A stretch of 64,000 bases of DNA from Corynebacterium suedekumii (GTDB lineage: Bacteria > Actinomycetota > Actinomycetes > Mycobacteriales > Mycobacteriaceae): assembly GCF_030252185.1 (NCBI RefSeq), contig NZ_CP126970.1:2728001-2792000 (forward strand), given 5' to 3'. Below are positions 53,234 to 62,004 of the stretch, piece by piece. The first letter of the stretch is position 1, and the number at the start of each line of letters is the position of its first letter. A program made the position numbers and the translations under genes. Below the pieces are notes generated by a model. That model did no database searches, was not told the DNA's origin, and saw only the letters and a list, made by a program, of their open reading frames with translations.

Positions 53234-53565
53234 CAGTCGTGCGTCGGCGCCCCGGTGCGCTCGTGATCCGCCCGGCTGAGCGCCTCGGTGACCAGCCGTC
53301 CCGCGTGCCCGTCGGCGATCCGGTAATAGACGTGCCGGCCGTCCTTCCGCGTGGCCACCAGCCCGCCGAGCCGCAGTTTGGCCAGGTGCTGACTCACCAC
53401 CGTCCGGCTGGCACCCGTGGCCTCCACGAGCTCGCCGACGTTGTGCTCCTTCTTATCGAGCTGCCACATCAGATGGAGCCGCGTCGGCTCCGCGAGCAGC
53501 TTGAGGGTCTCGGACGCCAGGGTCAGCAGGTCGGCGTCCGGTTCCAGTCGGTGCTCCAGGCTCAT
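53233..53565 (-). CDS. ArsR/SmtB family regulator
   Basis: 110 residues with a winged helix: LLAEPTRLHLMWQL, VGELVEATGASRTVVSQHLAKLRLGGLV, and DGRHVYYRI. No paired Cys is visible in the recognition helix, so it may sense something other than soft metals. It overlaps the MFS gene by 4 nt and is probably its repressor. Confidence 0.9.
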   Translation of the reverse strand: MSLEHRLEPDADLLTLASETLKLLAEPTRLHLMWQLDKKEHNVGELVEATGASRTVVSQHLAKLRLGGLVATRKDGRHVYYRIADGHAGRLVTEALSRADHERTGAPTHD

Positions 53566-54851
53566 GCGCTGACCTTAACCCGGGGCCACGTTGCCGCCGC
53601 CATTCCGGTGCCGATGACCGCCAGCACCGCCAGGGCCGCCGTCGCCGCCTGGAGCCCTGCGGCATCGCCCAGCCAGCCGGCGATGGGATAGGTGAGCAGG
53701 TAACAGGCGTGGCTCAGCGAGAACTGGGCGGCGAACACATAGCCCAGGTCATCCTCCCCGGCACTGGCCCGGATGATCCGGCCGATCGGGGTCTGCATCG
53801 CCGAGAGCCCGACGCCGAGGGCGAGCCACGCGATCGCCAGAATGGCGAAGGCCGGGGACGGGTCGATGAGCAGGAGGACCAGGACCACCGCGGCGAGGAG
53901 GGCGCCGCCGAGGATGACGGGGCGGTCGTCGATAAGCGTGAGGACGCGGGGCAGCGCCAGGGCGACGGCCATGGAACCGAGGCCGAAGATCGCCAGTACC
54001 CACGCGAGTGCCGATTCGCCGAGGCCGAGCTCCGCGCGGACGATGACCACCGAGTTCACCATGATCATCGCCATCGGTGCGGCCACCGCGAGGTTGATCC
54101 ACAACAGGGCGCGCAGGCGCGGGTGCGTGACCATGAGGCGGATGCCGCGCAGCGTCCGGTCGATGATGCCGGTGCGGTCGGTGGCCGGCCGGGGGCGGGC
54201 GCCCGGCAGCGTCGCCGTGACCACGAGTGCCGCCGAGGCGAGGAAACCCGCGACCGTGCCCAGGAAGAGATTGGTATAACTGACCACCGTGAGCAGCGCC
54301 GCCGCGATCACCGGGCTGGCGATCTGCTCCAGGTCATACGCCAGCCGCGACATCGACAGCGCCTGCGTGTACTCCTCCTCATCGGGCAGGATCCGCGGGA
54401 TCACCGCCTGGAACGTCGGCGTGAACGTGGCCGAGGCCCCCTGCAGGACGGCGATCGCGACATAGAGCTGCCACTCCGCGCCGATGAACGGCAACGTCAG
54501 CGCCACGGCCGCCCGGACGAGGTCCGCGCCGACCAGCACCGGCGTGACCCGCCAGTACGCGGCCAGCGCGGTAATGATGGGCGAGGCGATGACGTAGATG
54601 AGGATCTTGATGGTCAACACGTTCGCCAGGATCCGACCCGCGCTGCCGCCCGCGATGTCGAACGCCAGCAGGCCGAGCGCGATCGTCAGCAGGCCCGTGC
54701 CCACCAGAGCGACGACCTGCGCCGAGAACAGGTGACGATAGCTGCGATTCCGGAGTGGGCGATCATGACCCTGATCGTAGTGGATGGGTGCGTATGCGTG
54801 CACGTGTTGGTGGTTTGGCGGGCGTGGCCCCTGCTCCAGGTTCGGGATCAA
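53562..54851 (-). CDS. MFS transporter, EntS-like
   Basis: About 429 residues with 12 predicted transmembrane helices and an N-terminal pattern NRSYRHLFSAQVVALVGTGL typical of this MFS group. The start is unclear: TTG 54851 is the longest; GTG 54803 is an alternative and would leave the TGATCCCGA repeats upstream as an operator. Translated together with the ArsR-type regulator, it is probably an exporter of the compound that the regulator senses. Confidence 0.85.
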   Translation of the reverse strand: MIPNLEQGPRPPNHQHVHAYAPIHYDQGHDRPLRNRSYRHLFSAQVVALVGTGLLTIALGLLAFDIAGGSAGRILANVLTIKILIYVIASPIITALAAYWRVTPVLVGADLVRAAVALTLPFIGAEWQLYVAIAVLQGASATFTPTFQAVIPRILPDEEEYTQALSMSRLAYDLEQIASPVIAAALLTVVSYTNLFLGTVAGFLASAALVVTATLPGARPRPATDRTGIIDRTLRGIRLMVTHPRLRALLWINLAVAAPMAMIMVNSVVIVRAELGLGESALAWVLAIFGLGSMAVALALPRVLTLIDDRPVILGGALLAAVVLVLLLIDPSPAFAILAIAWLALGVGLSAMQTPIGRIIRASAGEDDLGYVFAAQFSLSHACYLLTYPIAGWLGDAAGLQAATAALAVLAVIGTGMAAATWPRVKVSA

Positions 54852-54921
54852 CCTGTCGGGAGGAGTACTGATCCCGAGTCCCGAGCCGGAAATCGCCGCC
54901 CTCCCGACGGACTGATCCCGA
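54842..54921. promoter_or_regulatory. TGATCCCGA repeats upstream of the MFS-ArsR operon
   Basis: TGATCCCGA occurs at 54869-54877 and 54913-54921 and inverted at 54842-54850 (TCGGGATCA). The inverted and first direct copies form a palindrome with an 18-nt centre. A plausible operator for the ArsR-type protein. Confidence 0.5.
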
Positions 54922-54942
54922 ATTCCAGGGGACCCGCCACCC

Positions 54943-56214
54943 CTACCCCATGAACGAAGCCAGGTCAGCCGACTTCCGGGCCAGCCGTTCGAGGCGGGAC
55001 TCGGTCATGGAGGCGATCTGGTCGATGATCACGCGCTGGCGTGCGCCGTCGGTGTCGGCCTCCTGGAACCACTGGGCGTACATCCGGTCCATGGCGCCTG
55101 CCCCGCCGGCGGTGAGGTAGTCGAAGACGCGGAAGATGCGTTCGCGCTGCCGGTCCTGGCGGGCCATGTGGGCGGGGGCGTCCATGACGTAGAGGACGGC
55201 GATGGTTTTCAGCAGGGTGACCTCAGCGAGCGCCTGCGGCGGGACGACCAGCTCACCGTGGTAGCGGCCCAACTCCCCGGCCGCCGCTGCCTGGGTGGCC
55301 TGGACGGTGGCGCCGACGTAGCGGCCGACGAGCTCGGAGGTCAGTTTCTTCAGGCCGGCGTAGCCGCGTAACGAGTGGTCGAAGTCGGCGGCTGCGGCGA
55401 CGACGGGGAGCTGGCGGAGGGAGTCGGCGGCGTCGATAAGTTCTTCGGGGGTGCCGCCGAAGGCGCGCGCACCTTTTTCGGCGAGGGCGGCGAGTTCGAC
55501 GAGGTCCCAGAGCACTTTGAGGGTGATGCGGCCGGAGACGATGCCGTCCTCGACGTCGTGGACGGAGTAGGCGATGTCGTCGGCCCAGTCCATGGCCTGC
55601 GCCTCCATGGCGGGGCGCTCATCGCGGTGGCCCTCGCGCAGCCAGGCCAGGATCGCCGCGTCCTCGTCGTAGCAGCCGTACTTGCGGTTGACGGTGCCGT
55701 CCGCGTTGGTGCGGGTGCGCGGGTACTTGCAGGCGGCGTCGAGGGCGGCGCGGGTGAGGTTGAGGCCGAAGCTCGTCCCGTCCTCGGAAAGGATCTTGGG
55801 CTCGAGACGCGTGAGGATGCGTAGGGTCTGCGCGTTGCCCTCGAAGCCGCCGCAGTCGGTGGCCACCTCATTGAGCGCGACCTCGCCGTTGTGCCCGTAG
55901 GGCGGGTGACCGATGTCGTGGGTCAGGCCGGCCATCTCGCAGAGGTCGGGGTCGAGGCCCAGGCCGGAGCCGATGCCGCGGGCGATCTGGGCGACCTCGA
56001 GCGAGTGCGTCAGGCGCGTGCGGGGCGTGTCGCCGTCGCGGGGGCCGACGACCTGGGTCTTGTCGGCCAGCCGCCGCAGTGCCGCGGAGTGCAGCACTCG
56101 GGCCCGGTCGCGGCCGAAATCGCCCCGGTGGTCCGGGGTGGAGCGCTCGAACTCGCTGCCCTTGGGTGCCTCGTCGAACCTGCGCTCGGTGTCGGCGGCG
56201 GTGTAGTCGTACAT
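54943..56214 (-). CDS. dgt: Deoxyguanosinetriphosphate triphosphohydrolase-like protein
   Basis: 423 residues from ATG 56214 (GAAGGAA upstream). HD-domain residues: His in RTRLTHSLEVAQIARG, His-Asp in LTHDIGHPPYGHNGE, and Asp in DWADDIAYSVHDVED. The N-terminal FGRDRARVLHSAALRRLADK is typical. It removes triphosphate from dNTPs and balances pools. It overlaps the upstream ydcF-like gene (TGATG). Confidence 0.94.
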   Translation of the reverse strand: MYDYTAADTERRFDEAPKGSEFERSTPDHRGDFGRDRARVLHSAALRRLADKTQVVGPRDGDTPRTRLTHSLEVAQIARGIGSGLGLDPDLCEMAGLTHDIGHPPYGHNGEVALNEVATDCGGFEGNAQTLRILTRLEPKILSEDGTSFGLNLTRAALDAACKYPRTRTNADGTVNRKYGCYDEDAAILAWLREGHRDERPAMEAQAMDWADDIAYSVHDVEDGIVSGRITLKVLWDLVELAALAEKGARAFGGTPEELIDAADSLRQLPVVAAAADFDHSLRGYAGLKKLTSELVGRYVGATVQATQAAAAGELGRYHGELVVPPQALAEVTLLKTIAVLYVMDAPAHMARQDRQRERIFRVFDYLTAGGAGAMDRMYAQWFQEADTDGARQRVIIDQIASMTESRLERLARKSADLASFMG

Positions 56215-56879
56215 CAGTGTTCCTTCTCCAGCTGCTCGTGTCGGGCGCGTCTCGACGGCCTCATCCACCCCTGCAGCCGACGCAACATCGTCTCCACCTT
56301 ATCCGCGCTCCCCCGCCCCAACAGGCGGGACACATCGACGACGACCAGCCCACCGACCTCATGCAGCAACGTGTTCCACCACGCCTTCCGCGGAAACCTC
56401 ACCGGGCACGTCGGCGTCGGCGACGCGTACGCGTCCATCCCGGCCTGCCGCGCCAGCTGCTCGGCCCGCAACGCATGGTTCGGGTCCGTCACCACCAGGG
56501 TCACCCCGAGCTCCGGATGCCGCCGGAGCAGCTCCGCATAGGAGCCCCGGGTGTCGTTCCCCTCCTCCACCGCAGTAACCCTCTGCTTATCGACGCCCCG
56601 CTCCCCCAGGTACGCACTCCCCACCCCCGCCTCAGTGAACCTGTCACCGGGCAGTTTCCCGCCCACGGTGTACAGGTGCTCGACCTTTCCCTGCCGCCAG
56701 AGATCCACTGCATGGTCCAGCCGCGCCGCGAACTGCCTCGACGGCACCCCGTCATACTGGGCGGTGCCCAGCACGATGAGTGACTGTGCGTGGTCACGGG
56801 GGAAACGGCGGCGTCGATACGCGTGGAGGAGGATGCGGGCCGGCGGGACCGCCAACGGCAGCAGGACAAGAGGATTCAC
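56214..56879 (-). CDS. YdcF/SanA family (DUF218) protein
   Basis: 221 residues. It begins with a hydrophobic segment (MNPLVLLPLAVPPARILLHA) and the DUF218 core follows: SLIVLGTAQYDGVPSRQFAA, GGKLPGDRFTEA, VTDPNHALRAEQLARQAG. These envelope-associated proteins have no firm function. The start is GTG 56879. First gene of a ydcF-dgt unit. Confidence 0.87.
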   Translation of the reverse strand: MNPLVLLPLAVPPARILLHAYRRRRFPRDHAQSLIVLGTAQYDGVPSRQFAARLDHAVDLWRQGKVEHLYTVGGKLPGDRFTEAGVGSAYLGERGVDKQRVTAVEEGNDTRGSYAELLRRHPELGVTLVVTDPNHALRAEQLARQAGMDAYASPTPTCPVRFPRKAWWNTLLHEVGGLVVVDVSRLLGRGSADKVETMLRRLQGWMRPSRRARHEQLEKEH

Positions 56880-56918
56880 AGGCGACAGTCTGCCAGTGCA
56901 GTCGGTAGTCTGGTGCGC

Positions 56919-58928
56919 ATGAAACCCCGTCTGACTACCCTGGCTGCCGCGTCCCTCATCACCGGGGCCGCTCTCGTCGGAACCGCGCCGCTGGCGATGG
57001 CCCTCGACACCACCGTGAGCGCCCAGGCCGCGACCCTCGCCCCCGGGCGGCTGTCCAGCCCCGTCACCGACGCCGCCGGGGTTCTCGACGCCTCCCAGGT
57101 CGCCGACCTCGAAGCCGCCATCAACCAGTACAAGATCGACGGCCAGAAATCCATCTTCGTCGTCTACCTCCCCACCTTCGGCGGCATGAGCCCCGAACAG
57201 TGGACCGACCAGGCCGTCGACGCCAACGGCGGCGGCAACACCGCCGTCGTCGCCATCGCCACCGACGACCGGCAGTTCGGCATCGACGGCGGCTCCCAGT
57301 GGACCAACTCCGAACGGGACTCCATGTACGACGCCGCCTACCCCGAACTGGTGGCCAGCAACTGGTACGGCGCCGGCCTGGCCGCCGTCGAAGGAGCCGG
57401 CGGATCAGGCGACATGTCCGGCGAATCCGCCGCCTGGCTCGCCGGCGGCGCCGGAGCAGCCCTCGCCGCCGGCGGAGGCATCTGGGCCTACACCCGCCGC
57501 AAGCGCGAGCAGAACGACGCCGCCGTCCTCGAATCCTCCCGCGCCATCGAACCCGGCGACACCCGCCGCATGCTCGACCTGCCCATGGAGACCCTCGAAC
57601 AACGCGCCCAGGAGGAACTCGTCTCCACCGACGAATCCATCCGCCGCGGCCGCGAGGAACTCGACCTCGCCATCGCCGAATTCGGGCCCGAACGCACCCG
57701 CTCCTTCACCCGCGCCATGAACCACTCCACGACCACGCTGCAGAAGGCGTTCTCGATTCAGCAGCGGCTCAATGACGCGATCCCCGAATCCGATGCCGAA
57801 CGTCGCGCCATGCTCGTCGAGATCATCTCCTCCTGCGGCCAGGCCGACCAGGCCCTCGACGCCGAAGCCGCCTCCTTCGCAGAGATGCGCAACCTCCTGG
57901 CCACCGCCGGCTCCAAGCTCGACGAACTGACCCAACGCACCATCGACGTCCGCGCCCGACTCCCCCGGGCCTCCACCCAGCTGGACGGGCTCCGCGATCG
58001 CTACGCCCCCGACGTCCTCGTCTCCATCACCGACAACATCGAACTCGCCTCCGGCGCCCTCGACGAATCTGAAAAGGCCCTCGACCAGGCCCGAGCCCTG
58101 GAGTCCAAGCCCGCCGGCGAACAAGGCGGCCTCATCGAAGCCATCCGCCACTCCGAGCACGCCATCGAAATGGCCGACCGACTCCTCGCCGGCATCGAAC
58201 ACGCCGACGAGAACATCACCACCGCCAAAGCCGGCGTCACCGCCCTCATCGAGGAAGTCGAAGGCGAGATCGGCGAGGCCGCCGACCTCAAACGCCGCGG
58301 CACCTCCCAGGGCGCACAGGCCGACTGGAACGCCCTCGACGACGTCGTCGGCCGCGCCATCACCGCCGTCGACCACGCCCGCTCCACCGCCGCCACCGAC
58401 CCGCTCGGCACCTACACCGCGCTGACCGACATCGACGCCGAGCTTGACGAACAACTCGACCACGTCCGCGACACCACCGCCAACCAGGAACGCCAACTCC
58501 AACTCCTCGACCAACAGCTCCACTCCGCCAACTCCACCATCCAGGCCGCCGAGGACCTCATCGCCTCCCGCGGCCGCGTGGTCAAGGCCCAGGCACGCAC
58601 CTACCTCGCCGACGCCAAACACCTCCACGCCCAGGCCATCCAGCAGCGCACCTCCAACACCCGCCTCGCCATCGACGCCGCCCGCAAAGCCACCAACGCC
58701 GCCCAACGAGCCTCCAAGCAGGCCCAGGCCGACGTCGACGACTACCAACGCCGCCAGTACCGCGGCCGCGGCGGCGGCTCCAACATGGGCGGCATCGTCA
58801 CCGGCATGCTCATCAACGAGATCCTCTCCGGCGGTCGCGGCGGCGGCTTCGGTGGTGGATTCGGTGGTGGATTCGGTGGCGGCGGCTTCGGGGGCGGTGG
58901 CGGCGGCTTCCGCGGCGGGTCGTTCTAG
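56919..58928 (+). CDS. TPM-domain membrane protein with glycine-rich C-terminus
   Basis: 669 residues. Signal peptide (1-28), TPM domain (about 35-150; SSPVTDAAGVLDASQVADLE, VVAIATDDRQFGIDGG), one transmembrane segment (WLAGGAGAALAAGGGIWAYT), then a long coiled-coil, Glu/Ala-rich region (190-620), ending in repeated GGGFGGGFGGG. This is the YgcG-like architecture with an extracellular TPM part and cytoplasmic coiled coil. TAGTCT upstream of ATG 56919 suggests a leaderless start. Confidence 0.88.
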   Translation: MKPRLTTLAAASLITGAALVGTAPLAMALDTTVSAQAATLAPGRLSSPVTDAAGVLDASQVADLEAAINQYKIDGQKSIFVVYLPTFGGMSPEQWTDQAVDANGGGNTAVVAIATDDRQFGIDGGSQWTNSERDSMYDAAYPELVASNWYGAGLAAVEGAGGSGDMSGESAAWLAGGAGAALAAGGGIWAYTRRKREQNDAAVLESSRAIEPGDTRRMLDLPMETLEQRAQEELVSTDESIRRGREELDLAIAEFGPERTRSFTRAMNHSTTTLQKAFSIQQRLNDAIPESDAERRAMLVEIISSCGQADQALDAEAASFAEMRNLLATAGSKLDELTQRTIDVRARLPRASTQLDGLRDRYAPDVLVSITDNIELASGALDESEKALDQARALESKPAGEQGGLIEAIRHSEHAIEMADRLLAGIEHADENITTAKAGVTALIEEVEGEIGEAADLKRRGTSQGAQADWNALDDVVGRAITAVDHARSTAATDPLGTYTALTDIDAELDEQLDHVRDTTANQERQLQLLDQQLHSANSTIQAAEDLIASRGRVVKAQARTYLADAKHLHAQAIQQRTSNTRLAIDAARKATNAAQRASKQAQADVDDYQRRQYRGRGGGSNMGGIVTGMLINEILSGGRGGGFGGGFGGGFGGGGFGGGGGGFRGGSF

Positions 58929-58957
58929 GGTCCGCTGCCTCTCCCACTATCGCTCAG

Positions 58958-58993
58958 AATTATGTCAGCCGGGTGCAACATGCCTGTTGGCAC
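58958..58993 (+). repeat. Imperfect direct repeat, left copy, flanking the Abi islet
   Basis: GAATTATGTCA then GTGCA and ATGCCTG at the same spacing as in the copy at 61421; roughly three quarters of 36 bases are identical. Lies just after the TPM gene. Confidence 0.6.
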
Positions 58994-59119
58994 AACATTT
59001 CCCGACAAATGATGCGGAATGTAAGTGTCCCGAGTTGAGCGCCCACCCCGGCAACCCGAGAAGTGGCGTGCCAATGTTGCCCACAGGCCCGATCCCCGCG
59101 TAGAGTGTGGGTACAAGCC

Positions 59120-59162
59120 ACCGACCCCCTCTGCGCCCGCGCACGGGGTCGGTTTTCATTTT
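59120..59162 (+). terminator. Terminator after the TPM gene
   Basis: ACCGACCCC / GGGGTCGGT stem with a 16-nt loop followed by TTTCATTTT, 191 nt after the TPM gene and just before the Abi gene. Confidence 0.8.
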
Positions 59163-59173
59163 ATGATCAGCCC

Positions 59174-60202
59174 ATGACCCCTGTGAAACCGTTTCTGGAG
59201 CATGGTCAACTCATTTTCAATTTGAGGGACTGCGGAGTTGAAATAGACGATGACTCCAGGGCCTCGATCATTCTCCAAAGATTCGGCTACCACCGTCTTT
59301 CCGGCTACCGTTATCTTTTCCGGGAGCACCTCGCCGCAGATCAGCAGGATCATTCCGCTCGTAGATTTCGTTCCAAGCGCCACATCCCCGGCACCAGGTT
59401 GACGGACATCGTGAAACTGATGGAATTCGATGCCGGGCTCCGTTCACGGGTCCTCCAGGGAACAGAAGACCTGGAGGTCCGGTTACGGACAGCCGTGGCA
59501 CACGCGGTTGCTCGACGCGATGAACTGGGCCACCTCTCGATTACCCACCTCGACCGGTCCCAGTGCAACAAGGTCCCGAGATACGGAACCAGAACAAGCC
59601 ACGAGATCTTCGTGGGGAAGGTCCGGAAGGAGACGAAACGGATCGTCGATGACAATGATGATTTCGCTGTTCATCATCAATCCGTGTACGGCACCGACTT
59701 ACCTGTATGGGCGATAGTGGAGCATTTACCGTTCGATTCGCTGATCCATCTGCTGAACTATCTCAAGACCGAGGACAAACGAGAGGTCGCAGAGCATTTC
59801 GGGGTCCGCCACCCCAAGCAGTTCGTCAAATGGATTCGTGCGATGCTGACTCTCCGAAATTCAGCCGCTCACGGGGTCCGCCTGTTCAACCGACCATTCA
59901 AGACGGCGATTGTTATTCCTTCCAATGCCACGCTGTCCCCGCTTCTCGGCCCGACGAGAAGGTTCCTCGATGGTCCACACGATCACGAACGTCCCCACAA
60001 CCGCCTGTACCCCCAGGTTGCTGTCCTGGCTTATCTCCTCCGATGCCACCCTGCGGGAACCGACTGGCATCTCAGGTTGAAAAGCACCATTGGCCAGATG
60101 CCCTGGATCCAGGTCGGGTCTGACACTCAGCCACTTCTGTCGCCTCGACGGAACATGGCCTTTCCTCCCGACTGGGACCAGCAGGATCTTTGGAACCCCT
60201 GA
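59174..60202 (+). CDS. Abi_2-family abortive-infection-like protein (HEPN)
   Basis: 342 residues. The family start FLEHGQLIFNLRDCGVEIDD and ILQRFGYHRLSGYRY, and the HEPN RNase motif R-x4-H as RNSAAH (Arg228-His233) in MLTLRNSAAHGVRLFNR, are present. Abi_2 proteins (AbiD/AbiF type) cause growth arrest on phage infection, probably by RNA cleavage. It starts at ATG 59174 right after a terminator and is followed 95 nt later by a DUF559-type gene. GC is slightly lower than in the surrounding core. Confidence 0.85.
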   Translation: MTPVKPFLEHGQLIFNLRDCGVEIDDDSRASIILQRFGYHRLSGYRYLFREHLAADQQDHSARRFRSKRHIPGTRLTDIVKLMEFDAGLRSRVLQGTEDLEVRLRTAVAHAVARRDELGHLSITHLDRSQCNKVPRYGTRTSHEIFVGKVRKETKRIVDDNDDFAVHHQSVYGTDLPVWAIVEHLPFDSLIHLLNYLKTEDKREVAEHFGVRHPKQFVKWIRAMLTLRNSAAHGVRLFNRPFKTAIVIPSNATLSPLLGPTRRFLDGPHDHERPHNRLYPQVAVLAYLLRCHPAGTDWHLRLKSTIGQMPWIQVGSDTQPLLSPRRNMAFPPDWDQQDLWNP

Positions 60203-60296
60203 GTGCGGTGATTTTTCCGGGAGAGGGAACCGTAGCCTTCGGATCACGGTCAAAGAGTATGACACCCACCTCACAAACGGATTGGAGTCTCTCTTC

Positions 60297-61397
60297 ATGG
60301 CCTATCACGGAACACCATTCGACAATCAGATTCGACAGCTTCCCGGACATCACCCGGTCTGGGACGGAATGTCTCTCCCGACAGACCTTATTCCACTCCC
60401 GATCTCTCGGGACCTGCCAGCAGTCACCCGCCATCCAAGCCGGTACCGATTGATCTCACCTGGACATGTGCTGCTGAAGAACCAGCTCAGAGCGGCGGGA
60501 CTCGTGTCCAGAGGCGCCCGTTCACACCCCCGAAGTTTCGAGTATGCTGCTCCCGCCACGAGTCGGTTCCTGGCTCATTCCCGGGAACGGCCATCAGTGA
60601 TCGCTGCCAGCTGGAGTGCCGCCGCTTTCTACGGTTTCGGCCAGTTCAGTGACGATGCAGACACCTGCGTTCTGAGTTCCGGTCGAAGAATCGAACCAGC
60701 AGGCGTTCTGCATCCCCGGGAGCGTCGACGGTTGGCCTATGTTGAGCCCTGGTCGATTGACGTCGGAGATGACACAGTGAAAACAGTGCCTCCCCTTCTG
60801 GCTCTCATAGGTTGCCTACGTTCATTACACGATGAAGAACACTCCTGGGAGGTCGTTCGTGTTCCCGGTCTCACAGCGCCCAGAGTCCGCATGATTCAGC
60901 TGGTTGACCGATTTCGTCGGGCCACGGGGTTGAACGGCAGCCAGGTCATAGCGGGATCATTCGGCTTGTTTCAAGCGCGACGGCTGCAGCAGATCGTCGA
61001 TCGCAGCACAGGCCTGTCGGACTCTCCCCAAGAGACTGCCCTGCGGCTGGTGCTCGAACAAGGGACCGCAAGCCTGGGGGTGAAACTTCAGCAACAGATT
61101 CCGATCTACAAGGACGGCCGCATTGGTGAGCCAGGAACGAAAGATGCCGGGGCCGAACTTCTGACAATCATCGACCTGGCGGACCTGCCACGTCGCATCG
61201 CCTACATGTATGACGGGGAGCACCACCTCGACCGTTCGCAGCGGGATCGGGACGCCATGATCACCGCGGAGTTGACCCGCAGGGGTTGGCTGGTGATCCG
61301 GATCTCTGCTGGAATGCTCAACGACGCGAACACCCTGATCGCACAGGCACGCGAGTCAGTGGCTACACGGGATGACATCACTCGCCTGGTGGGCTGA
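60297..61397 (+). CDS. DUF559-type (Vsr-like nuclease fold) protein, possibly an AbiEi-like regulator
   Basis: 366 residues from ATG 60297 (GGAG about 10 nt upstream). The C-terminus is DUF559-like: AYMYDGEHHLDRSQRDRD (Glu308), then AELTRRGWLVIRISAGML. The N-terminal two thirds resemble the DNA-binding, AbiEi-like portion of actinobacterial DUF559 proteins (SVIAASWSAAAFYGFG), but I cannot prove it. It may act as partner, regulator or second effector of the Abi_2 protein. It occupies an islet flanked by imperfect direct repeats. Confidence 0.7.
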   Translation: MAYHGTPFDNQIRQLPGHHPVWDGMSLPTDLIPLPISRDLPAVTRHPSRYRLISPGHVLLKNQLRAAGLVSRGARSHPRSFEYAAPATSRFLAHSRERPSVIAASWSAAAFYGFGQFSDDADTCVLSSGRRIEPAGVLHPRERRRLAYVEPWSIDVGDDTVKTVPPLLALIGCLRSLHDEEHSWEVVRVPGLTAPRVRMIQLVDRFRRATGLNGSQVIAGSFGLFQARRLQQIVDRSTGLSDSPQETALRLVLEQGTASLGVKLQQQIPIYKDGRIGEPGTKDAGAELLTIIDLADLPRRIAYMYDGEHHLDRSQRDRDAMITAELTRRGWLVIRISAGMLNDANTLIAQARESVATRDDITRLVG

Positions 61398-61420
61398 TCA
61401 CGCTCTCACAATTTCGCGCC

Positions 61421-61456
61421 GAATTATGTCATTGCCGTGCAGGATGCCTGCTGGTG
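61421..61456 (+). repeat. Imperfect direct repeat, right copy, flanking the Abi islet
   Basis: Same order of blocks as the copy at 58958: GAATTATGTCA, GTGCA, ATGCCTG, with mismatches between. It begins 24 bp after the DUF559-type gene. Confidence 0.6.
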
Positions 61457-61513
61457 CCAGATGGAGGTCACGAAATCGCGGATCTGCCCAGCCCCAGCCA
61501 ACCCGCCGCGAAC

Positions 61514-62002
61514 TCACACCCGCGGGTGCCGGACCGGCGAGTCGACGAGGACGCAGCCCCAGGAGAGGAAGACGGCGTCGACGACGGGGAGGTCATCACG
61601 TGCGGGGCCCGGGTACATGGCCACCCGTCCGCTGATGAGCGGCCGGATCCAGGCCACGACACCGTTGTCGCCGACGATCTCGCGTTCCTTGCGCCAGATG
61701 CTGGTCCGCCGCAGCTGGTAGGACCGGCCGTCGCAGTCCGCCTCCAGCACCCCGACGGTGAAGCCGGCCTGGGCCATGGTGAAGACGCGGCCGTCGCCGG
61801 TGGTGGCGCGGGCACGGAAGCGGATGGGGCCGGGGTCGGACTCGATGAGCAGTCGGTCGGCGCCGAAGTAGATGACGTCGGAGCTGACAGAGGCGAGGAC
61901 GCGGTCGGCGGGGTCGAGGAGTCGGTTGCCGGTCCAGGTCCAGGGCCCGTCGGAGCGTTCCTCGAAGATGCCGGCCCGGTCGTCGCGGTCCCCCCAGGCC
62001 AT
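61514..62002 (-). CDS. Hypothetical protein, 162 aa
   Basis: A soluble, beta-rich protein with no recognised domain. It lies 2 nt after the membrane-anchored protein gene downstream of glyS, in the same operon. Sequence character resembles LURP-one/scramblase-like beta barrels loosely (VSSDVIYFGADRLLIES, DGRVFTMAQAG), but this is not firm. Confidence 0.65.
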   Translation of the reverse strand: MAWGDRDDRAGIFEERSDGPWTWTGNRLLDPADRVLASVSSDVIYFGADRLLIESDPGPIRFRARATTGDGRVFTMAQAGFTVGVLEADCDGRSYQLRRTSIWRKEREIVGDNGVVAWIRPLISGRVAMYPGPARDDLPVVDAVFLSWGCVLVDSPVRHPRV

Positions 62003-62004
62003 GG

